A DNA stretch of 64,000 bases from Acanthococcus lagerstroemiae (GCA_031841125.1 CM063109.1:66966914-67030913); one strand, 5' to 3'. Numbered from the stretch's first letter, positions 47,999-58,507 are shown. Made by a program: numbers and translations. Notes: generated from the letters alone by a model not told the origin.

Positions 47999-50900
47999 CT
48001 CTACAACAAAATTTCAATTTTCCCATTACTTTCTTATGAAGTAAATTTCGGCACCGGTGAGACGGGAAGAATTGTGGCGGGTTGCATACCCAAGTGAGCC
48101 CACCTTGCGCCAATAGACCGTTTTACTCTGACGTCATATCGCATCAGTTAGGCTGAACACAAGTTAGTATTATTGCCTTAAACACTTACAAATCCGCAGG
48201 CTGTATGTTATTATTAGTTATCACTGAGAAATTCCTTGTCCAAAGGTAACACTGATTTCTGGCCATTGTGTTTCGAGGAAAACAGTCTGCAATGTTTTTG
48301 CTTGCTTGCTGCTTGCATTCTCTTTATGGTTGAAAAACCGGTAATACCGGCAACACTGATGAAATACAGGCACGGTACTTTTTTTTTGTACCAGCAGCAG
48401 TGTCCAAATACCGGTTAATTGGCAACCTTGCTTTTTTTTGTACCGCAACAGTGTCCAAATGCAGGGCCACCAAGAGCCGAACTGGACCCGGGGGGAAAAT
48501 CTGCGGGCCTACACTGAAATTATTTGCTCGTAAAAAGGCATATTTTCTATTGGATAATAATTATAATTTCTGTGACTCTGCGGGCCCTCTCAAAAAACCC
48601 GGGCCCGGGGGAAAAGTACCCTCTCCCCTCTCGGCGGCCCTGTCCAAATGCCGGATAGTTGGCAGCCCTGCTTATATTTGTGAAAATGTCATCTTAAGAT
48701 CGCATGTTCTTTAGTTCTTCACGATTTGTACCCATAAACATCTCGACCATGAAAACACGAATGAATAATTTGTGATTCGAATCAGATCCTGACTATATTG
48801 ATCTGTGATTTGCGTTCTGAGTCAGATTTCAGGTAGTAATTTTGTAATGTTGCTCATCCTCGGCAGTAATAAAATTCCTTACAACATATTGTGGTACGTG
48901 GCACGTGTTGGTTGAATTCAAAATTGAACTCAAAATTACAAATACGATCATAAGAATATGCTAATGTAGAATACCTGCATTAACTGAAATTCCCCGATCC
49001 TCTGATTGAATTGTTTCCTATCATGCACGTAACTGAATGCAAGATCAATACACGATTGCATAATGCTGTAAAAAGTTAATAGTTCATTTCATAAAATTGA
49101 AATTTATTTCTGGGTGGAAGGGGAGAATGCCTTATTTCGTCAGATCAGGTTTTCCACGAGGTTCTCTATAATTAATTTATAAGTCACAAATTACTGATAT
49201 CGTACCCTACTGGTCCAGCTGCTGCAATTAATCGTTCCGAATCCAGTCCAGACATCAGCACGTACACACCTTTGTTTTCTTCACCCAATACATTTTCAGC
49301 TGGATAAAAACATAAAAATTAATACGCGACTATTGCCGCCTTCAATTTGGTATTATAATTTTACAGAAAAAGTGTGTACCTGGTACTTTGCAGTTTTCAA
49401 AAATTAGCTCGCACGTATTCGATCCCCGCATTCCTAATTTATCTAGCTTTTGAGCGGTACGAAATCCTGAGAAATTTTTTTCTATAATGAACGTGGTTAT
49501 CTTTTTCTTAGGAACAGTTATCTTATCGTTTTTCATTTTCGCATAAACCTGAAATTAAAGCCGTGTTTGAAACAAACACATTCACCTAATAAGTATCTAA
49601 TATCTGTTGGCTCGGGAATTCCTAATTTCAAGCTGATTATGTGGGTAAATTATAGATTAATAATAACATTTTTAACATGATCAAAACGTAAGGTAAGGTA
49701 AAGTGGGGTAATTGCAAACGTGAATTCGATTAGTGGCACTTTGATCGAAATCTCTGGTAAGTGTATCGCACCAATGCAGCTCCAATGTATATTAGACATA
49801 CTTGGGGGGGGGGGGGGTTCTGGTAGAAATTCTGTACGAATAAATTCACAAATTTATTTTAAAAAATTACACTTCAAGAAAAGAAAGTTGCATTTTCGCA
49901 ATTACACCATGCTGAGATAAAAGCAAAGCGGTGGATACATATATTTTGTATGGTTTACCAATCTGCAGTTTCAAAATGCTGTTCACGATATTCTACGAGT
50001 CATAAACTTACTTTTGATTGAGATTTTGATTGGTTAAAAATTCAATGAGTGATCCACTTCCTTACAGGTTTTTCTGCTAAGTGAAAACTTTTTTTTAAAA
50101 TACAATTCCGGATCAAAAATATCGGTTTGTCAATTGCCTCAACGTGACTTTTTTGACGTAACTTTTTTGGTGATAAATGCATAAATGTAATTTTCTGCCA
50201 AGGTAGTAATAATTCTTCTTAATGAAAACCTTTACGTTGAACTTACATCTATTATGAACCCAAATCGCGTAAATAGAGCTTAGACAGGTTTCAATACACC
50301 CATTTCTGGATACTTACTTTGAAAAAAATAATTTTCACTCCACGTATGAGTGACTTCGACATATGTGTTCTTCTTTATAAAGGTAATTCCACAGCAGTGG
50401 CGCTATAAGAAATTTGCCACCTAAGGGCAAAGAATGTTTGCCGCTGTTACCCTTCCCCATAAAAAATTCAGTTTTGTAATTTTGTAAATTTTTTTTTTAA
50501 GGAAAAAATCTAGTGAATAAGAAAATTTGCCGTCTTTTGGTAAAAGTGCTGCCTGTCCGGATCAGTTGTCTTCCCCCTGGCTGTGCCACTATTCCAGGGA
50601 GTAGCTATGAATGTACAGAGAACATCCCAGCCAAGTGAGAATAAAGGTATCATAATGAAGGGTAAAGAATTAAAACTCACATTTGCCATTTTACTTCGAG
50701 GGCGCAAATAGGCAAAATACTGTACACGGGTGCAGGAATATCTTTGCTGCGCCTGTTATACATATCGCACATTCACAGGCGCAGCAAAGATATTCCTGCA
50801 CCCGTGTACAGTATTTTGCCTATTTGCGCCCTCGAAGTAAAATGGCAAATGTGAGTTTTCATTCTTTACCCTTCATATATGCTCCCTAAAGTGCCGCTAC

Positions 50901-53900
50901 ATGACGTGATAAATAAATTTTTCATTTTCTGTCTGTAACATCGCAATTTTGCAATTACCTCGTTTTCGCAGTCACCCCACCTTACCTGAAATAAGGGTAA
51001 ATATCAGAGACGTACAAAAAAAATGACTAAGTACTAAGTATGTAAGAGGAGGCGAATTTCTCCACCTACAGTAAGGTAAAGTACCAATTAAGGATCACAT
51101 TTATTTGAGCTTGTTTCCTGATGACCTCTACAAAGTACAAACACTTAGGTCTTCATGAGAGCTTAACGCCAACTCTTACTACCTTACAGTCCTGTCAAGT
51201 ATTCTGATGATTTATTGGTTTATTGTCTCCGTTATTGTGAATATTTCTCCAGATATTCTGTTTCGACCCGTAATTTTCCAACAACTCGATTAAGGATCGG
51301 ATCACCCTCTCTCAAATTGAATATTGAAATGCAATTTGTAATAACAGAACATACCAGGACGTGTTTGCCTAACACAGTACAACTAATACACTGATCTCTC
51401 TTTCAAAGATATGATACGATTTTATGCAGTTTTTATCATAAAAATTTTTCGCAAGGCCGCAGACTAATGAGAACTAAATCCGCTGTGTAAAATGATTCAT
51501 TGTGACTCAAAGTATTTGTCTCAGTTAAAGTTTTTTCCGACAGTTCAGGAAATAATCATTCGACGGATCTACAGTGGTTAAGTTGACCCGTGATCGGTAC
51601 ACTACCACATGTTATGTAAATTGCCAGTCTGAGAAAGGTCGGCACAAGAAAAAAAAAGTCAATTTTTTAAATGTTGTCGATTGATAATACGATTTGTTTA
51701 CCTACTGAAATATTTACACGATAATTTAATGATGATATAAATATTAGGTATGTTGACGCGTGAACCACACAGAAAATTAAATTTTAACCTTTGATACTTC
51801 GACAATCTTAGATGTCAGTGGCATTGAGTAACTGTTAATTAAACAATAAACGTCACAAAAGACTGTAGTATAACATTGCGATCCTTGCATCAATCGGACT
51901 CAGCGTCATAGATGTGCAATACGTAGTACTACGGTTTCTCCTTTTTTTTTTTTTTTCAATCTAACTACTAGGAAAGTTTTTTTTAAACTTGCAAATAAGT
52001 GGAAAATACCACCTGCTCGTGTTAGTTGTATAAAATAATCAAACCATTAAGTTCCTTCTGAACTGTAAATTGTAAAATCGAAAAGGATTGAAAATTACAA
52101 ATTCCTATATAGCCCAAATTGGATGATTTTGTGGTCACGACCATTTCACTGGGCAATTTCTAATAGCAGATGTGTTCGCTTTTAGCTTGTTCTTAGCCAA
52201 GAGATATGATCTTACCGGAAGGTCAGTAACCCCTAGTGGCGTAGCCAGGATTTTCCCAGGGGAAAGAGGGATAAGTAAGGCTTTCAATGGAGAAAAAGTC
52301 GAAAATGGAGGCATTATTTTAAAAATCGCCGGTATTAGAGGACGATTTTATAAAACTGAAGGTAAAATTCCTGCTCGAGCGAAAATTTTTCGAAAAAACG
52401 TGTTTTAAAGGCGAAAAATTGCTCATTTTTGCATATTCTACATTCGACTTCAAAAGCGCGGGGGGGGGGGGTGAATTGGCTCCCTTCGCCCCCTCCCCTG
52501 GCTACGCCACTGGGAACCCCAGTTGACTAAATCGAGAAAAAAACTCATTTTTTTAGTTTCTATGAACCTTAATTTAAAAATAAATATTTTTTAGATTTAG
52601 TTTATTATGTCTAATCTTTCTATAATATGACTAGACAAGACATGTACAACACCGAACGTATTGATGACTTTTATCTGCCGACAGAAATTAAGAACTGTAT
52701 TAGAAATTATATTCCTACCACGAGTACATCCGCATCAGGCCCATTGGTAATCCAAAATTTACTTCCATTCAGAATATAATGATCTCCACACTTTTCAGCC
52801 GTCAATTTCATCGAAACAACATCTGAACCCGCTTCAGGTTCTGACATGGCTAAAGCCCCAATATGCTCGCCTGAACACAACTGTAATCAGAAATTATCGC
52901 ATGTATAATAAATCCAAAATGAAGGTTCATTTAATAAAAGCGATATCGACGATTGCCCGAAGCTGAAGGGGAATATTTTCTCCATCCGTGAATAAGCCCC
53001 CTCCTCCCAAAGAAATCTTGAAATGTGTGAATTTGCTGAGATTGTCACTTGGCAGCTTTGATAGATGATTTAGAGCCTGCTCTTTCCATATTCGCGGCCC
53101 TTGCAGTAAAACAATGCTGGTGGGGAGTGGGGGAGAATCAATTATTTTAATTTCGATAATAACGTCCACTCTCAATACATGAGTACGAATGTCGGATTTC
53201 ATTACTAAGGGCGGGGGGGGGTGGAAGAATATCAATTCAATTTCGATATTAACGTATATCCTTAAATATCAGTATTTAAAGTTCGTTCATTGACCGGATT
53301 GGATTACAAACTGAAGGCAACGTATGAGTAAATCAGAACGTTCATAAAACGTTTTTCAGCAGAAAACTTTTACTCTTGTTTCAATGGGCTCTCGTTGGGT
53401 CTGGACTAATGACGACATATTTCTGTTCCTAGGTTTGGACAACGCTCTAATATGAGTGAAGGAGATTTACTTTTGGTAAATATTTCATTTTCTGCTCGTG
53501 AGTTCCATGTTTCGAGATCTGGTTTAAGCACAAAGTGGTATGAGCCAAATAGGACAATCCAATAGCGCCACTAGCTCTTGATAATTCTTCCATGACGATC
53601 GCAGTGTCAAGGTAAGAGCCTTCGGATCCACCATACTCGATTTTACTTTCTATACCAATTAATCCTAACGAACCTAATTTACGCCAAAATTCCTAAAACA
53701 GAAAGAACATTTATTATGCGCTGAATTGTCATATTCCTAGTGAGAAAACAGAGTTATCATACGAAAATAGACGTAGCTAGTTATAAGTGGGCGAAACAGA
53801 TACGATCTATGACAACAATGTTTAGTGTAAGTACACCAGATACAAATGACGATATGAGACGTCACAATTTTATTTTCGTAAAATGCTGTATAACGCCAAC

Positions 53901-55183
53901 AAAAGTCCCTTGTAGTTGAATGAACTTATTTCGAACCTAAAGATCACAATTTTATAAACTATACGAATACAACTAAAACAAATATTCCGTTCAAGAATTC
54001 ATGTGAAGAGAATAGATTATTGACCCTCTAGAACCCGTCATTCTGAAAATAATGTAGCAATGGGAAAGAGAAACTTGGCCTGTAGTATTGGGAGGCAGGG
54101 CAATATCCCGGACTGGCGAATTCTGTTTTCCGAAATTGGGCACGAAGCCCAAAGAGAAGAGCTTTACTTCATCGGTTACTGATTCTGGGATGTTAAAATT
54201 GTTATCGTACCCAAGTTAACCTTATTCTCCTGAGAAAACAAGCCCATAGCGTTGGGAGTCAAATAGGGGCATTGCAGTAGCGTAACTAGCTTTTTTTTGC
54301 ATGGGCACGGAAGGGCCAACTCAGAGTTGGGCCAAGTTGCTAAAGACCGAATCAATTTCTTGAATGGGCTCGGAAGGGGGAGGTGTTGAAAAATGACATC
54401 GACATGTAAAATGTTTAATAAATGCATACTTAAATGAATACTGCTATTCAATAAAATGCAATTGTACGGGCGTTCGTGATGTGACTCACGTTAGGCAAAT
54501 AGAATATAGTACCTACCTACCTACGTTTTTTGGTTTTTTTTTGAGAAAAATTTTTAATAAATAATCCTTTAAAAAATGGGTTTTGGCCGAGGAATTCTTG
54601 GGACGTTCCTGGCCAACCCGGGCCCGTCCCTAGTTACGCCACTGGGCCATTGTCTACCCTGAGTTGACGGTCATTCCCTAATAGAAAAGCTAGGACTTTT
54701 TGGGGGGAGAGGTATGAAATCTGCAACTTTGCCACAAGTAACCCCCATAAAGAAGTAGGCGTACTATGGCTCTGACACAGGCGGTTTATATTTGATTGCA
54801 TGAAGTTATGCAAACTGAGTAGATTATCTCGGCGTTTCTTACATTCATTCAAGTACCTATAAATAAAATTTGATCTTTGGACGTGGGTGTACTCACTCGC
54901 AGTTGTTTGAATTCATTCTGCCTATCGATTTCATCGGCATGCGGAGCTAGTTCTTTCTGTGCGAAGTTGAAAATAGTGGTGCGCAGCTAAAATAAGCGAA
55001 AAATAATTTATGAGAAACGACGTACTCTTCATCAACAAGCTCAAAAATTCTACATACCTGTCTCTGACTTTCGGATAAGCCAAAAATCTCTTCCTTGATT
55101 GGGTAATACTGTGATACATCGCGCTTTGGAATACGGTTCGGTGTTATTCTATTTGTCAAGAGTATTCTCGCGATTCTCGACAT
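43089..55183 (-). CDS. Ivd: Isovaleryl-CoA dehydrogenase, mitochondrial
   Basis: FAD-dependent acyl-CoA dehydrogenase of leucine breakdown in the mitochondrial matrix: isovaleryl-CoA to 3-methylcrotonyl-CoA, electrons to ETF. Nine exons in transcript order: 55183-55058, 54986-54897, 53692-53471, 52880-52719, 49548-49380, 49299-49206, 49065-48975, 43462-43294, 43225-43089. All phases agree and total 419 codons (about 425 in the human enzyme). The N-terminus is rich in Arg without acidic residues, as a matrix-targeting peptide. Visible: [10 protein letters not shown] (157-166, ACAD signature 1), [45 protein letters not shown] (372-391, signature 2), [12 protein letters not shown] near the end. 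Glu278 in GLDSER sits where IVD carries its displaced catalytic base, and the C-terminal site is GAG rather than the EGT of other family members, favouring IVD over SCAD/MCAD. Confidence 0.95.
43294..43462 (-). CDS. Ivd: IVD exon 8
   Basis: Encodes [47 protein letters not shown] and KAIQCL. This is the C-terminal helical domain. Donor GTAAGC. Confidence 0.96.
44007..44105. repeat. Two adjacent hairpins
   Basis: Hairpin 1 (44007-44081): CATTCGAGTCG...TCGCGGACA.ACTTTTAA against its inverted copy, with a few mismatches. Hairpin 2 (44081-44105): perfect 11-bp stem GCTTAGACCAT with a TGT loop. Confidence 0.75.
46319..46436 (+). CDS. Possible 5' exon with start codon, antisense within IVD intron
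   Basis: TTTTGCAG acceptor before 46319, ATG at 46422 giving MPVFI, then a GTAAGT donor at 46437 (phase 0). An upstream candidate noncoding exon ends at 44425 before GTGAGT. Product unknown and transcription unproven. Confidence 0.3.
46539..46830 (+). mobile_element. Partial hAT-like MITE related to 6127-6382
   Basis: Two left-end-like words about 60 bp apart (AAGGGCGAAACTGTAGGGGG and CAGGGGCAAAACTATAGGGG), then AATAATTTGGCAGTTGGCAA and an AAATATTTTGATTAAAAAAT block shared with the 6.1-kb copy. No right end identified. Confidence 0.6.
47800..48121. repeat. Inverted-repeat element around a poly(A) block
   Basis: AGGTGGGCTCACT occurs at 47817-47829 and, inverted, at about 48092-48104, with related neighbouring words (GGTCGCCAATAG / GGTCTATTGGCG, TGCAAC). 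The interior holds about 28 A residues (47966-47993). MITE-like; ends uncertain. Confidence 0.5.
48388..48673 (+). repeat. Two-unit tandem repeat interrupted by a MITE
   Basis: Unit 1 (48388-48439) has CAGTGTCCAAATACCGGTTA and TTGGCAACCTTGC. Unit 2 (48440-48461 plus 48651-48673) has CAGTGTCCAAATG...CCGGATAGTTGGCAGCCCTGC and is split by the element at 48462-48642. Confidence 0.75.
48462..48642. mobile_element. hAT-like MITE with perfect 8-bp duplication
   Basis: Ends CAGGGCCACCAAGAGCCG and, on minus, CAGGGCCGCCGAGAG. Flanked by TCCAAATG at 48454-48461 and 48643-48650. 181 bp, G/C-rich ends, non-coding. Confidence 0.93.
48975..49065 (-). CDS. Ivd: IVD exon 7
   Basis: Encodes [20 protein letters not shown] and [10 protein letters not shown]. 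The first base completes a Gly codon from exon 6. Donor GTATTC. Confidence 0.95.
49206..49299 (-). CDS. Ivd: IVD exon 6 (catalytic Glu exon)
   Basis: Encodes [20 protein letters not shown] then [11 protein letters not shown]. The Glu in DSER (residue 278) corresponds to the IVD catalytic base. Donor GTACGA after two bases of the Gly codon. Confidence 0.95.
49380..49548 (-). CDS. Ivd: IVD exon 5
   Basis: Encodes [40 protein letters not shown] and KVP. The small insertion around KITVPKKK replaces the longer loop of the human enzyme. Confidence 0.95.
50655..50876. repeat. Near-perfect 102-bp inverted repeat (palindrome)
   Basis: Arms 50655-50756 and 50775-50876 are complementary at 101 of 102 positions (mismatch at 50671) around an 18-nt spacer. 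Left arm starts ATGAAGGGTAAAGAAT; both arms hold TGCACCCGTGTACAG or its complement. Matching stops at the arm ends. In the IVD transcript it would fold into a long hairpin. Confidence 0.95.
52234..52512. mobile_element. hAT-like MITE (AGTGGCGTAGCCAGG ends)
   Basis: Left TAGTGGCGTAGCCAGG, right on minus CAGTGGCGTAGCCAGG. Flanks GTAACCCC (52226-52233) and GGAACCCC (52513-52520) match at 7 of 8. 279 bp with a G run near 52459. Confidence 0.88.
52719..52880 (-). CDS. Ivd: IVD exon 4
   Basis: Encodes [39 protein letters not shown] and [15 protein letters not shown]. Of two acceptor AGs 10 nt apart, only the upstream one (exon start 52880) keeps phase with exon 3 and restores the SGEHIG motif. Confidence 0.95.
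52881..53470 (-). other. IVD intron 3
   Basis: 0.6 kb with a diverged direct duplication (about 53110-53175 and 53205-53270: GGGG..GAA-AATC, TTCGAT(A)(A/T)TAACGT). Nothing else recognised. Confidence 0.5.
53471..53692 (-). CDS. Ivd: IVD exon 3
   Basis: Encodes [51 protein letters not shown] and EQKMKYLPK. Ends phase 0 before GTAAAT. Confidence 0.95.
53693..54896 (-). other. IVD intron 2
   Basis: 1.2 kb, a third of it the MITE at 54275-54644. No exon or RNA otherwise. Confidence 0.5.
54275..54644. mobile_element. hAT-like MITE (CAGTAGCGTAACTAG ends)
   Basis: Left CAGTAGCGTAACTAG, right on minus CAGTGGCGTAACTAGG. Flanks GGGCATTG (54267-54274) and GGCCATTG (54645-54652) match at 7 of 8. 370 bp. 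Confidence 0.9.
54897..54986 (-). CDS. Ivd: IVD exon 2
   Basis: Encodes [20 protein letters not shown] and [10 protein letters not shown], matching the first helices of the ACAD fold. Acceptor TTTTAG, donor GTGAGT. Confidence 0.95.
55058..55183 (-). CDS. Ivd: IVD exon 1 (start, transit peptide)
   Basis: ATG at 55183-55181. The first 21 residues hold six Arg/Lys and no acidic residue ([20 protein letters not shown]), typical of a matrix-targeting signal; then [18 protein letters not shown] second in-frame Met is not available, so this start is well supported. Donor GTATGT. Confidence 0.93.
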
Positions 55184-56700
55184 GATTTTATTCGTAATTA
55201 AACATTTATCACTATTAATTATCAGATATTACAGATTACGTTTCGCGACAGGAACTCAGGTCGTCGAAACGCATGCAGTTCATATATATATGCGGTATTC
55301 ACGGCAGCGTTACAGTAACAGTTCGCGACACATTCCCGATAGCGTTTAGTTTTACGACTCACCAAAACCAGCTCTAACAATCTACTCTTAACGTACTTAG
55401 TTTACTTCATAAATTATAAGAGAAGAGGGGATGTAGGACTTCGTAGTTTACAAATGAAACAACAACTTGAAAAATAATATTATGAATGAAATAGGTATAG
55501 GTATACATATAGGTATCCTTGAACCACGTTCCGTATTCGATTACCTACCTATATTTTATCGAAGTTTATATGATTGGGGGAGGGGGTGCTACGGTTCGCG
55601 AAATTTACCTCGGATAGCGAGATGGGTATTCGAAGACAAACAGTCGAATCGACAGCGAGTAAAACGTTCGTACAAAGTACGTGTACTATAGCGATCAAAA
55701 TTAGAACCGAACAGAAAGAATAATAGAAATCGAAATCGCTGTCTGGCTGTTGAGATGAATAGTGGAAGAAAGAAGAAAGAAAAAGAAAATAAAAAGAAGA
55801 ATAATAGACTTTGGCCACAAAAGGTGATCACGATGCAAATAAGAGAGAAAAGGACAAACAGAAAAATATTTCCCGAGAAAGGACCGATTTTTCAGAAATA
55901 GCCAGACAAAAAAACGATATATGTACAGTATTTGCGTATGTGAGAGGGGAAGGGTCGCCCATGCTAAGGTCGACTGAGGTCGGCAGACCTATTCATAGAT
56001 AGTATGGATCCGGTCATATCAATGCCGATTTGTATCATACATTTTTATCCCCGATATTCGTAACTCTGCACTCTCATCGATAGTATCACCAAACCAACTC
56101 ATCCACAAAATGGTTTGAGGACATTTCAACTTTTGGAATAATTTCTCTCCCTGTTCAACTCAGTCTCCTTTTCTCGAATTTCTAAAAATGCATCCTCTTA
56201 CTGTTCAGCCTAACCCGTCAATCCTAGTATCGATAGAACGGTCTCAATTCGTCATCATGGTATCACTCATGAACCCTTTACCTCCGTTCGACCTCGTCGT
56301 TAGTCGCCCTTCCGGTGAATAGTCGCTAAAAACGAATTTCAAATGAGTCTGATCCGATAAAACGTGTTCTTGAGAGGTGTGAACTCGAAAAATTCCGCAT
56401 ATAAATTTACAAATTTCACTTCTTTCAATTAAGAATCAGAAAACAAAAAGAAAAATTATATTTACCCGATTGTATCTCAGGATTTCTCGTGCTTTTGATG
56501 AATAACGACTAAAATGTTACAAAATTGCCTATGACAAGCAAAAAAGTAGAAAAGGAAAGCTTCCTGCCTGAGGGATAAAATTCCCCGATAAATAATCGGC
56601 ATTTTCCGAATGGGGATGTCACCTCCCCCCTCTGCGCTGGCTATGATTCCAGAAAATATAATCAACGTAGGTACCCATCGGTTGTTCTTCATCTAGCCTT
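55184..56700. other. Upstream region of IVD, no gene recognised
   Basis: Probably contains the IVD promoter on the minus strand, but no TATA box is convincing. A purine-rich strand segment (55685-55870) gives spurious Lys/Arg-rich frames. Confidence 0.4.
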
Positions 56701-56708
56701 TTTCAGAT

Positions 56709-56826
56709 AGTCAAGAAATCTGATGGATTCGCTTGCGATTACCGCATCCTGAGCGCAGTCACAACTCACGACTCCTATCCTATCCCTCACATTTACAATT
56801 TTGCTCTTTCACTAGCTGGCGCCATA
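56709..56826 (+). mobile_element. Ty3/Gypsy reverse transcriptase fragment
   Basis: About 39 codons in an open frame read IVKKSDG, then DYRILSAVTTHDSYPIPHIY and LAGA. This matches the conserved fingers region of Gypsy-type LTR retrotransposon RT (VKK.DGS...DYR.LNA.T..D.YP.PHI). No LTRs or further pol sequence were found around it; a relic. Confidence 0.8.
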
Positions 56827-57802
56827 GTAAGGAACTGCAATAAACCATAACGTATTATACTCTCAACTGGACCGGATTCGTGCTTTTAGATCAAGAAGAC
56901 AACATCAGAAAAACTGCGGTTGTTGCTCCCAGTTCGGTCTTTTCGAATTTTTTCAAATGCCCACAATGCAATCCGGGCTTGAATACGGCTTTGTGAAGGG
57001 CCACCGCATGTGCCCTACCCATTTAATAGAGAAAATGATTTGCCTTTCAACAACCCTCCTCCCCTGAATTTGGATTTGGGAAATATATAAAAGGTATTTT
57101 TTTTTTTTCACAATGGAAATCTGAAATTAAAATTTCATAATTGTGTGTTCTGTGTCTTAAATTTAGGTACACATTAACCACAGTTATTTAGAATATAATA
57201 TCTTCCTATTCATGTTCCATCTTATATCTTTTCCCTTCATCGCAATATCAAGTCGATAAAAAAAAAATGCTGAGCCTGTTTAAAATTATGTGTCCAGTGC
57301 TGGATGCATGCATTCATAAAATAGTTCCTTTCGTTTCTTCGGGAACAGAAAATATGGAATAAGAAACAGGAATTCAGTTTTCTTTCATTAAATAGATAAT
57401 GGACTTTTACCATGAAAAATAAAATAAAATACAGAACTTAATGCATACATTTCTTATTTTATTTGCGATTTGTTGTAGATAAATATTTTTGAAAATTTAT
57501 GTCCAGGTACAGATTGTATTTTCACTTGATACTTTTTCAATCACTAAATGCAGTCACATTAATTAAATTTAAATATCTATCTCAATTATTATTTAAAATT
57601 TAAATTCCTAATACTTGGGTACCTACCTAACTTTATTTTACAATGAAATCTTCGCATAGAATTTGTATTAAAATTTCATATAAAAATTCAAAAAATCTAA
57701 TAACATTTTATAATTTAATTAACATTTTATAATTTAATTTAAAAATTATATAAACCTGCGAAAATTCATTTTGCAATTATTGCGCATTTTTGCAAAAAAT
57801 TT
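56827..57802. other. No gene recognised; very AT-rich
   Basis: 57550-57770 is almost entirely A/T with repeated TTTATAATTTAATT words. Confidence 0.45.
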
Positions 57803-57875
57803 TGCCCCGGGTGAGGATCGAACTCACGACCTTAAGATTATGAGACTTACGCGCTGCCTACTGCGCTACCGAGGC
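57803..57875 (-). tRNA. tRNA-Met (CAT), elongator
   Basis: 73 nt. On minus: GCCTCGG acceptor stem pairing with CCGGGGC and discriminator A; A box TAGCGCAGTAGG; anticodon loop CTCATAA with CAT; B box GAGTTCGATCCTC. The T stem and loop are intact, and no intron is present. GCCTCGG with CTCATAA identifies the elongator rather than the initiator Met tRNA. No T-run terminator was examined beyond the T-rich stretch just past its 3' end (AAAATTTTTTGC on minus). Confidence 0.95.
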
Positions 57876-58444
57876 GACTAGAGAAATATGCCATTTTCTT
57901 TCTTAGAAACCAGTGCAAGCTTTTCTTCAGTGAAACTTAGGTGAAGTTGAAAATTGGAAATCAGAAAACTGAAATGAGAACTAACTGTAACGATTTGCAG
58001 ATTGTTCTTGACTTCTTACCCCGTTTTTCATAGTTCAACATCAGAACAGAAATTTTATAAATGGGAAAGTGCATTTTCTGAATGCCGGCACATTTTTAGT
58101 TCAGAGCTTCTTCTCTTGACCAGCCTCCCACATACAAAATGTCCAGTCTTCGCCCGCCCGGAAATTTAGAGCCCCATGCCGAAAGGTGCCAGCCCAAAGT
58201 AGCGCCCTTGATTCCAATTTGGGGTTGGCTGCTCTTGAATATGAAAAATATACGGGCGCTCGATCGGCGTTAAGACCCGGGGCGTAAATGAAGCACATTT
58301 TGGCTCCCATGCTGGAATCAGCCCCTCAATTTACAAAGCAGGATCGATGTTGCTTGAACATTCCCATCCTCTACCACCCTATATAACTTTTTTTCTATTT
58401 CTTAATATTTTCGTTCTTGAACAATTATAATCTGTTCCATTCAG
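57876..58444. other. No gene recognised
   Basis: The frame at 58101-58310 (minus) has no family resemblance. Confidence 0.4.
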
Positions 58445-58507
58445 GTATTCCTAGATGTACCCGATGACCAACTATTCGAAATGGTGACGATAGAGAAATA
58501 TCTACAT
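58445..58507 (+). CDS. Orphan exon-like block, function unknown
   Basis: A 63-bp open block between TTCCATTCAG and GTAAGT, phase 0 at both ends. It encodes 21 residues beginning VFLDVPDDQ and ending EKYLH, a balanced, protein-like composition unlike the AT-rich noise nearby. The T-rich tract upstream (58388-58425) suits an acceptor. Partners were not identified; possible neighbours are 46319-46436 and 62793-62861, both phase-compatible. Confidence 0.4.

Larger units (their letters stand above)
43463..48974 (-). other. IVD intron 7, 5.5 kb
   Basis: Holds paired hairpins (44007-44105), a possible plus-strand 5' exon pair (donor at 44426; exon 46319-46436), hAT-like left ends (46539-46640), a poly(A) block (47966-47993) and a tandem repeat split by a MITE (48388-48673). 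No other gene seen. Confidence 0.5.
49549..52718 (-). other. IVD intron 4, 3.2 kb
   Basis: Holds the 222-bp palindrome (50655-50876) and a hAT-like MITE (52234-52512). The rest is AT-rich with a G run at 49804-49817; no exon seen. Confidence 0.5.

Noticed and set aside
53401..53479. Plus-strand exon between CCTAG and GTAAAT at the IVD exon 3 edge
   Set aside because: Its boundaries coincide with the reverse of the IVD donor and the peptide has no support; chance splice-like words.
55811..56002. Lys/Arg-rich 63-codon frame upstream of IVD as a gene
   Set aside because: Purine-rich simple composition, no splice or family support.
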